Positions 56,281 through 64,000 of a stretch of 64,000 nucleotides of DNA are shown in pieces; the stretch's first letter is position 1; each line of letters opens with the position of its first letter. Below the pieces are notes generated by a model, which searched no databases, was not told where the DNA came from, and saw only the letters and a program-made list of their open reading frames with translations. A program made the position numbers and the translations under genes. Source of the stretch: Crossaster papposus (lineage: Eukaryota > Echinodermata > Asteroidea > Velatida > Solasteridae); contig JBAIAA010001512.1 in assembly GCA_037893245.1 (NCBI GenBank), positions 21,791 to 85,790 of the forward strand, written 5' to 3'.

Positions 56281-56939
56281 TCTCAGTTGTGTAAGGAATT
56301 AATCAATATGCAAACATGTCATAATCTCCAGAACCGGAGGGGCTATGGAGCTCTATTATATATAATTGAAAGCTGTGGGCTTTGCAGCCATGTATATAAC
56401 TATTTTTTGCGACATAATATTCATTTTTATAAAAATTGATTTTTTTTTTTTTAAATTAGAAAAAAATGTTTTATTTATTTTACCAAAATGGTCATAAATT
56501 ACAAATGAAACAATTGACTGCATGTGATATTTGAAATCAATGAGAAATTTATTATTATCAGAAAAACACAAGATGAAACCAAATAAGGTCATTTTCCCCA
56601 AGAGTTTATACCTACAACGTCCCTGTCACAACCGGATGAAAATACTGATTACATTTAAAGCGATTCCCGTTTGCAAACCCTAAACCACTCGCATAGGACA
56701 ATAAGAGAAGCTCTCAAAAATCTTGTATATTTACAAAATCATTTACATCAATTTATTTACAATGATCACAAGTCGTTACAAAACTGAAACTAACTCCTGG
56801 TTATTAACCTTATTAGCCTTAAATCTAGATATGTATACCGCTCTAGATAGAGATATGTTTGTTTATATGTAAACCAAATATATAATTTCTCTGACTAATA
56901 AATAACAATAACAAAACACAAAGGAAGAACAATAGCCAA

Positions 56940-57250
56940 AACTAAACGTGGCTAACTATACACAACTATATTCCGGAATATATTTAAATTACTGTGGGCC
57001 CACCGCGGTTTGTCGGACGAATGTCCTGCGCCTACTTGGCTCTCGTGATCACTGTTCTCGACGGCTATCGCCCTCGGTGACTGGTGATGGACGGTCACCT
57101 CTGATTGCTTCAATGCAACGGCGGTCAATCGCTGTCCACACCCTCTTGCACCTTGTTGGCTCCTGGCACCTGACACCCGGCTCACGGACCTGTGTTTTCT
57201 CGTCTGTTCCGGTGTCACTGTTTTGGACTGTATCCAAGCAAATGTGCCGT
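56940..57250 (-). other. Candidate minus-strand transcript, second exon
   Basis: An acceptor (TCTGTTGTAG) at 57,250 opens a frame that stays open for about 100 codons to a TAG near 56,951. The product is low-complexity and unrecognised, and an overlapping plus-strand frame of 134 codons exists. It pairs with a good donor at 57,574. It could be a non-coding RNA or chance. Confidence 0.2.
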
Positions 57251-57573
57251 CTACAACAGATAATTATTAACAAAATACAAAATAATCCCCAGCACAAACT
57301 CTTCTCCGATTTCTATGAACACTATGCTACTGAACGAGTACATTCTCATTGAACTTCATATTTCTTGAAAGACAAAACCATGAAACTTCACTTCTTATAT
57401 TACAACGACGACTCATTATCATAAACAATTCATGTACTTATCCGCAATTAAATTTAGCGAATAATAAGTAATAACCAGGCTATACCTCAATTAAATCCAG
57501 GTAATTAATGAAAATTCACCATAAACTTTAATTCATTAAAACATTGGCATATCACACAAATGACCATACTTAC

Positions 57574-57780
57574 AGTCAGATAGGGTCCTGTTAGCCTGGA
57601 TCCCAATGTCTCACGACCATTGCTGGTCTCAAAACCTAGCTTTACGCAGCTCCAAAATGTCGTGTCGCTCGCGATTAACAATCTCTGGTTTTTTTTAATT
57701 TCGCGGGGATCTATATCTTTCCATCGCCTGACTACGGCACAATTTATTCAGCAAACTAGGATCAGTAAATAACACAATAC
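57574..57780 (-). other. Candidate minus-strand transcript, first exon
   Basis: A strong donor (CTGACT then GTAAGTATGG) ends a GC-richer block. Only short uORF-like frames precede it. No core promoter motif is convincing. Confidence 0.2.
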
Positions 57781-58530
57781 AAGACGAGAGTTTCCGCAGC
57801 TTATTCAAATTTTGTGTCGAACAAGCATAAAAGGACAAACTTTGTACAACGGGGGAAATATATAAAACAGAAAGAAAAACAAAAAGTGTATCTGGAAGAA
57901 ACTAAATCGGGCATCATCCTTGACAGTCTCATTGTTTTCTAGAATTAATAATTTGAAAGGTTAAACAAAAAATTGCTGGTAAAATTGCATTTTAGAGCAA
58001 TGTTCACATGTGGCGTCAGTGATGACTGCAAAAGTAATTTGAATTGTTTCCTAAGATGTACAAATAAAGTCTAGCCTGAAGTCTGGTGTCGAGACAACAG
58101 TGGGTAATACCGACTGCACTCTCCTGGCACAGACTACTTATGAATGTTTAAAGTTCACATTTATCAATATGTCGCAAAAGTAAAATGTTGAGAAAAAGAA
58201 CTTTGAAATTTTGAGTTTTGAACATGATATGAAAAATTGTCAATTGTTTTCCCTGTAAAAGCACTTTCATTCGACTATTTCCATAATATTTCTTGATCAA
58301 ATATATTTATTAGGCATAGCAAAGATTACAAATATCAATAAATCTGAAAACAAATAAATCACCCATTATCTAATATTTTGCAGTTGTCTTCACTATGCCC
58401 TGTGCCCAGTTCCGCTTCGCATATAAAAGCACATTGAGTTGCAAGTTTGGTTGTTTTTGTTTTCCCTTAGGTGCAACAAAAAAATTCTCCAAACCACAAA
58501 TTAATAAAAGAAAAAGGTTTCCAACGACTT
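57781..58530. other. AT-rich intergenic, nothing recognised
   Basis: No coherent reading frame, RNA gene or clear repeat terminus was seen. Confidence 0.5.
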
Positions 58531-58532
58531 AA

Positions 58533-58730
58533 CCTGTTCGCGCCGGGATTATTGTAACATTCACCGAGCCGAGGCGCGGGGTTATTTTTTAATAACGAAA
58601 CTCGAACCGACGCAGGTTTAGGCCGAATGTATCGGGAAGCACACCCATGACATTTCCGCCCTTGCTCGCTGCTGACAGACATTTCTGGCCTAGCTCGTGG
58701 CGTGTTTATGCGTCATCCGTTTTTAATCTC
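58533..58730. mobile_element. CCAGTTCGCGCCGG-family MITE, reverse orientation, one end lost
   Basis: It follows TTAA (58,529-58,532), starts CCTGTTCGCGCCGGGATTAT and contains GTTTATGCGTCATCCGTTTT, the complement of the internal motif of the other copies. The far inverted repeat is missing. Confidence 0.8.
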
Positions 58731-58739
58731 GGAAGAAAA

Positions 58740-60238
58740 AAAAAAAATAATTTTTGTTAACAAAAACAAATAAAAATCCCAAACTACGATTGTTGTAAAT
58801 AATCAACTTCCTGGACATAAAACTCTCAAAAATTAGCCCTATTAAGATCGCCAAGGTGCTGAACAAGATTGGGGAAAGATAAATTATCTTTGGCACTGAT
58901 ATAAAAGACAATTATTATCTCATCGGAAGTGTGAGATCGTTATTGGAAATGGGCTTGTCTTATGCAAATCATGGATTAGTGTGCAGTGGTCCACGAAGGG
59001 TGCTGTGGAATGTCCTTTAAGGTGCATGTTTTAAGGTGTGCTAGTCATTCGCGGTCACCACGCTGCACAGTTCATTTATTTTTGTTTGTTTTTCGGAATG
59101 GGTTTTTGGATAAACATTCATCGTTCATTGTATCCCATTTAATGTTTTTCATGTAAATATATTGAAATACTAAGCATTGGAAGTACTTAGTTTGGATCAT
59201 TTATTATTTGACCTTGGAGCTTGTTTGCTTTTTCAAGCGCTCGATCGCCTTCGGGAGTCAGACAGGAATGTTCAGAGCATCTTTTTCCTGAACCCAAATC
59301 AATCCCAGGTTTTAATCTCTGTTTTTTGCCTGTCTCAAGGTCGGTAAAATAAAAATGCTTTCATACCTGGTTGTTTCGTTTTCAAATTCCAAGGCGATTA
59401 AAATTAACCATGACAATAATTAAATATTGATCAATCCCAAATTGTTCCAATCGTTTAAAATGTTCATAAATTTATTCAGGGATAGCAGCAAACGCTGTAA
59501 AAAGTAAAGATATTTGTTGGGATGATTGCCAATACCGCATCGGTTAATGATTTGAAGTGTTCATCGTAAAGACGGTCAATAGGGCATACCATGTTTATGT
59601 TAAATGTCTTGGTTTAGGAGTTAAAGAAGGAATTTCCCAGTTTTTGTTTACAGTTTATTTCTATTTTCACAGTGATAGAGAAAAAATGCTAACTAAACAT
59701 TTTAAGATTGTAGTATCTTATTATGATGGTTTGTGGTGAATACGCTTCCAATCAAATCGGAAGTAAAAGTTTAAATACTGAAGTGTACATCACCACGTTA
59801 TGCATATTGTAATGTACAATATGCATAAGAAATTATTTAAGTTTGTAAGGCGAATTGAATTGAATCAAATATCAAAACATATGATAATATTCAAACATAA
59901 ACATAGTCATAAACATAGACAAGCTAAAAGTATAAGAATTGTATTGTATATAGCTATTTTTCAAGCGGTGAATCCGGGCGTGTGTGACCGTAAACCAGCA
60001 AGAATAAAAACAGGTTATCGTAGCTGAGATGAGATTGGTCAATACGTATATTTTATAATATTATAGGTGGTATGTTCTTGGGTCGCGTTTGAGCTCGACA
60101 ACCGCCGAGTTTCGCGACGAACCAGTTAGAGTCAATATTGGAGTGGCCTGGGTGTGCAGGGGCCGCATGCGCAGAGTTCATAAAGTTCATGTTATTTTGT
60201 CTGGTACGTGACTTCATTTCCGGTCTGTATTTCCTCCA
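58740..60238. other. AT-rich intergenic, nothing recognised
   Basis: Only short unrelated frames. A palindromic GCATATTGTAATGTACAATATGC at 59,801-59,823 is exactly self-complementary around one base. Confidence 0.5.
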
Positions 60239-60345
60239 AAGCTCTAGGGGCCAGTTTCATTGAGCTGCTAAGCACAACTTTGGCTTTGCACAAAAATGCC
60301 TTGCTCAGTTAAAAAGGTTACCAGTTTAGAAGCCCGTGGTTTTTT
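60239..60345. mobile_element. GGCCAATTTCAT-family MITE fragment
   Basis: GGGGCCAGTTTCATTGAGCT, GCTAAGCACAA and GCTCAGTTAAAAAGGTTACC follow the order of 13,370-13,627. The right half is absent. Confidence 0.7.
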
Positions 60346-60436
60346 TCCTGGGCGCCTCCCAAACAGTTAAACATTATACCTGAGGCTAAACCATTTATAA
60401 TTGTATACATCTCTTGTGCTAAATTAAGTAAGTAAC

Positions 60437-60510
60437 ATAATAATAATAATGAAGCCCCCCCCCCCCCCACTTCAAAACAAAACAAAAACAAACAAACAAA
60501 CAAACAGAAC
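60437..60510. repeat. Simple repeats (AAT)n, poly-C, (AAAC)n
   Basis: Short adjacent microsatellites with a 14-base C run and CAAACAAACAAAC. Confidence 0.9.
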
Positions 60511-60989
60511 CGCAGTGAACTACAAATCAGTAGAAACACATTATGATAACTTTAGTGTTCAAGCGGCTTTGACATTAAACCCCATTAATGCGTTACCATC
60601 AACATTAAATTTAACAACATTTCAAAACATTCGCAAAATATTATTTTTAAAACTTAATGTAGAGCGTAGAGATCATGGAACTCGACAATTTGTTTTCTTA
60701 ATCTTTTGGTATAATAGGTTCCCTTTAATAATATCGTGGCTAGTGTTTGTTTCATAAAGGGGCTCTACATACAACACAAACTGAACACTGAACAAATCAC
60801 GACCGGTTTACGTCATGTTTCTATCCACCAATCATAGTTAGTCACTCAACAAGTCAGTGGTTCGAGTGGTCTTTCATTGGGGAAGTAACAATAAAATATG
60901 TGTCAAGGCACTTATCTATCTAACCCGGTTTTTCCTTTAGCCTTGCTCTCTGGTTAAGATATTCCACAAGAAAATTGGAGAAGAAAACG

Positions 60990-61080
60990 ATAAACGTTAA
61001 CAACAGTCGGACTCGAACCACAGACCTTTCGATCCATAGCTCACCTCACGACCAAATAGGCTATTGGCGAGTTAGTTAAC
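60990..61080 (-). mobile_element. tRNA-like fragment
   Basis: On the minus strand GGTTCGAGTCC fits a B box, preceded by a tRNA-like arm (GATCGAAAGGTC). The A-box region is not convincing, so it is probably a SINE fragment. Confidence 0.4.
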
Positions 61081-61303
61081 GACAGGGGTTATTTTGGTTT
61101 TTTTTTAATAATAGATTAGTTGCCATTGTTGTTTACTATTAATATTCGTTTACGCATAGCTGGCTGCCGAAGAAAAAAATGCAAACCGCTACACGTACAC
61201 GTGGTCTAAGTTCGAACCCGGCTACATTGCCTTTTCGCCATGCAAACCATCGAATCTCATCTGTCTTCCTTTCATTGGTCAGTTGTGAGTGTCAATCACA
61301 AAG

Positions 61304-61754
61304 CACGCGTTTGAACGCGTCATCAACGAAAACGTCCACCAATAAGATGTGTTCATTTCACAGTGTCGGTGACTAAAAGTTCATTTACATAACTCCCGTT
61401 CGTGAATATTAAACGAGTCAGTGGTGCGAGATTGACAGTGCACAAGGGGCCACGCTTTTGAACATGTCACCGACATCTATAATACGTGCACCAATAAGAT
61501 GTGTTCATTTCACAATGTCGGTGACTAAAAGTTGCATTTACATAACTCCCGTTCATAAATTTTAAACGAGTCAGTGGTGCGTGATTGACAGCGCACTAGG
61601 GGACACGCGTTTGAACATGTCATCGACGTCTATAAAATGTCCACCAATAAGATGTGTTCATTTCACAGTGTCGGTGACTGCAACTACATTAACATAACTC
61701 CCGTTCATGAATATTAAACGAGTCAGTGGTGTGTAATTAACAGCGCACTAGGGG
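61304..61754. promoter_or_regulatory. Three ~150-bp tandem repeats with CCAAT boxes upstream of the C1q-like gene
   Basis: Unit starts at 61,304, 61,451 and 61,604. Each has CACCAATAAGATGTGTTCAT, CAGTGTCGGTGACT or a close variant, CATAACTCCCGTTC and AACGAGTCAGTGGTG. Every unit therefore carries one CCAAT motif in the same place. Confidence 0.9.
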
Positions 61755-61841
61755 CCAATCAGAAACCGGGCAACGTTCCTCAGTCACTGCTTAGGAAATC
61801 ACTGGCAAGTTTTAAAGCAGGAGCGCGCGCTTCATTCCTCA
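61755..61841 (+). promoter_or_regulatory. Probable core promoter of the C1q-like gene
   Basis: CCAATCAG at 61,755-61,762, a TATA-like TTTTAAA at 61,810-61,816 and an initiator-like TCATTCC at 61,832-61,838 lie in normal spacing. The start site is inferred near 61,834-61,841 from these motifs and the downstream exon, not observed. Confidence 0.6.
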
Positions 61842-61916
61842 CAACGACCGCAACTTATCTTCGCCTTCGACAGGACAGCCACAGAGAGACCTGAACGCAA
61901 GAACGAGATTTACAAG
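61838..61916 (+). other. 5' untranslated exon 1 of the C1q-like gene
   Basis: It ends at TTTACAAG followed by the donor GTAAGG. No start codon opens a long frame. The 5' limit follows from the promoter motifs. Confidence 0.55.
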
Positions 61917-62543
61917 GTAAGGTTCTATGACAGATGGCTTTTCAAGTCTTGAGGTGAAATTAATGTTTGTATTCCTTCTTGATTAGTGGTTCTTACAAAA
62001 GTATGTTTTAAACAAAACTCGTGAATAGAGTAGGTTGTGTCAGAGTATATTAAACTCTCTGCTCCGCCGTCCACGTAAATGGTTGTAAAAGGCTGTTCAC
62101 GTACTTAGGGTCCCATATACATGTACATGTATACCCTTGGTACTGTGCTTGATGTTCAAGCTGTTCCACCATCCCTCTGACATATGCTTCAATGAGCACA
62201 CACAGCCTACCCCAGCATCCTACCAAGCATCGTTTAGCATCCTGTCAGAATCTGCCGCGTATCATATTCCAGAATCGCCTACCGTACCTCAATGGTCCAC
62301 TGAACTCAGCACCATCCACAACCCATGTGGTGTTACCGCAAACCTCCCATCCTATTGATTTTTCCACCATGCAAACTCTTAAGTCTTATTTAAAACGGTA
62401 GGGGCAAAAGTCGAACGTACTACATTCCTTCTTTGCATCCACGGACTCGTCTTGTTTCCCCCCATTTTGTCACCATCTTTGTTACAACAAATGACTTAAA
62501 GTGTTGTGATCAAAGATATTTGTTTTCTTTGTATTATTTTTAG

Positions 62544-62611
62544 GTGACATTCAACTTCAGTCACTAAGATTTCTACTTCGGTTGAGCTCTGACTAAGAAC
62601 ACTACTTCAAG
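62544..62611 (+). other. 5' untranslated exon 2 of the C1q-like gene
   Basis: 68 bp between an acceptor with a T-rich tract (GTATTATTTTTAG) and a donor (TTCAAG then GTAGGC). Non-coding. The pairing with its neighbours is inferred from strand, spacing and site strength. Confidence 0.5.
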
Positions 62612-63527
62612 GTAGGCCTTACTGTATTAAAAACAAAACAACAAATACATGTAACGTTATATTTTTGAACATCGCCACAAAACCATTGACGTTAAGCTAT
62701 AGCTGAACAATCAGGGAGACGAATTCTGAAATATTACCATATTTACATAGTTTTTCATTCAGGATATTATATCTTCTCCAGTTATTTTAACACTTTCCTT
62801 ACACATTCTTATAACGACACTTTACTCTTGGTCCCCGAACATTTCTCAATTAAAAAAAATAGTTAGCAATGAATTATATTCGAGATCAAGTATTATTGCA
62901 ATTGTATACCGTTCTGATTCCTCCTAAAATCGTAAAATTCGTTTCACGGGGCGTTCGAAATTGAATTAAAAAACAACAAATTTTGGTGTTTTTTGTTGTT
63001 TGTTTTAACACTCTTGGTTATTTAAATGAAACAATTAACCATAACGTTTGATATTAAACAGAATAAAATGCAATGACAAGAGCGTCTAAATCTATTAAAA
63101 TAATTTAAAAAAATACCCAAAACCACACATTAATTTATGACGAATCGCAATGCTCTAATTAAAATTATACTGCAACTTTAATAAAAATCCCTTCGTAATT
63201 TTTCAAATTGAGAATCAAGAGTTGAGCTCGACGATGTTTGCGGACGAAATTAAAGCGCAGTTACAATTAATTTCTGGAGAAAATAAGAGGTGGGGTTCGC
63301 CCTACTTTATAGCTTGATTCAAAACCCGTACGAAACTCTCCCTCAAAAAAGTTGTTCTGTCAAATTTTGTTTTGCCGCTTCAAAAAAAAACCGACCAAAA
63401 CGAACATCTGAAGTGATTTTGTATGCGCTCTACCCGAGAACCTTTCAATTCATTATTTATGTTTTTTGCTTCTTTTTTTCGTTTAATAAAATTAGTCCGA
63501 TTTATATTGTCTACTTTTGGTATTTAG
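62612..63527. other. Intron before the coding exon
   Basis: AT-rich, with no repeat terminus or other gene recognised. It ends in CTACTTTTGGTATTTAG. Confidence 0.5.
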
Positions 63528-63528
63528 A

Positions 63529-64000
63529 ATGAAGATCTTGGTGACAACCGTTCTTTCAATCGCCCTCCTTCTGGGTAACTCTGTCAAGCTCCGAGCTTCC
63601 GTCACTGGGCCAGTTGCCTCGGACGGTGATGTTCCAGCGTCTCAGGCGTGTCCGATGTGCTGCCATGGACCTTCTGCCACAAATGGTATACCAGGTTTAC
63701 CTGGTCAGGTCGGACCCTACGGCCAGCCGGGGTCAAAGGGCGACGCAGGTCAGCCGGGTCAAAATGGCGATATCGGGCCGATCGGTCCAATGGGTGAGCG
63801 GGGAGCACTTGGGAACGCTGGGCCTAAAGGTGACAGTGGGATAGGCCAGCCCGGCAAGATAGGTCCGAAAGGTCTGCAGGGTGTAGTCGGAAGTCCTGGT
63901 CAGACTGGTGTCAAAGGTCAGAAGGGTGAGCCAGGGGAGACACCAGACGACTCCAACCAGCGGGTAGCATTCACCGCGGTGAGGACGAGCGCCTCTGATA
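63529..64000 (+). CDS. Secreted collagen-stalk C1q-domain protein, 5' part
   Basis: C1q-domain proteins are secreted and trimerise through a collagen helix; the globular heads bind microbial or self ligands, as in complement C1q and C1q/TNF-related proteins. The start codon lies one base after a splice acceptor (TATTTAG). Residues 1-24 form a signal peptide (MKILVTTVLSIALLLGNSVK). A short linker with ACPMCCHG follows, whose cysteines could cross-link chains. From about residue 53 there are some 28 Gly-X-Y triplets (GIPGLPGQVGPYGQPG, GEPGE), with one interruption at GDSGIGQPG. After TPDDSNQ the frame reads RVAFTAVRTSAS, the usual first strand of a C1q domain. The frame is open to the window edge, so the rest of the domain is beyond it. 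Which C1q subfamily it belongs to cannot be told from this part. Confidence 0.88.
   Translation, partial: MKILVTTVLSIALLLGNSVKLRASVTGPVASDGDVPASQACPMCCHGPSATNGIPGLPGQVGPYGQPGSKGDAGQPGQNGDIGPIGPMGERGALGNAGPKGDSGIGQPGKIGPKGLQGVVGSPGQTGVKGQKGEPGETPDDSNQRVAFTAVRTSASD

Noticed and set aside
56948-57352. Plus-strand 134-codon frame
   Set aside because: No domain, no matching splice or promoter context, and the opposite strand has equally long frames. Not supported as a gene.

Overview
This window is animal (metazoan) genomic DNA. It shows short exons with GT/AG junctions, long AT-rich introns, and many LINE, SINE and MITE copies, with no operon structure. The recognisable genes are translation elongation factor 2 (eEF2), the FATC exon of an ATR-type kinase, and a secreted collagen/C1q-like protein. 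MITEs starting GGCCAATTTCAT, tRNA-derived SINEs with a V-domain-like core, and a C1q-like gene suggest a marine invertebrate deuterostome, perhaps an echinoderm. That taxon is an inference, not read directly.

Layout. Positions 1-21,000 and 26,920-49,638 are two tandem copies of one segment, repeat distance about 27-28.7 kb. Each carries an eEF2 gene on the minus strand. The right copy has 12 exons from [10 protein letters not shown] to the stop codon (767 codons, all junctions in phase). The left copy has the same exons except the last, which would lie before base 1, and exon 10 has lost 56 bp (frameshift). I find no exon in the window for the first ~75 residues of eEF2 (P-loop and switch I), so both copies look 5'-truncated unless that exon lies outside or was lost in assembly. 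Upstream of both copies are a palindromic DNA element, a candidate unassigned exon, and a dead CR1/L2-like LINE inside which the duplication ends.

The copies differ by many clean transposon insertions, each with an empty site in the partner. These include TTAA-flanked MITEs, a hAT-like MITE with a 6-bp duplication, a SINE beside a splice acceptor, and a SINE carrying two nested MITEs. The left copy has a 109-unit, 17-bp minisatellite where the right has two units. Positions 10.3-21 kb are far more similar between copies than positions 0-10 kb.

Between the copies (21.9-26.1 kb) lies the LINE 5' part and a 2.3-kb foldback array of ~85-bp AT-rich units. Right of the duplication (49.6-61 kb) is repeat-rich DNA with an L1-like ORF1 remnant, foldback elements, and an isolated plus-strand ATR-type FATC exon at 54,941. 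From 61.8 kb a plus-strand gene begins: CCAAT and TATA-like elements, two non-coding 5' exons, then a coding exon for a signal peptide, a collagen stalk and the start of a C1q domain, running off the window.
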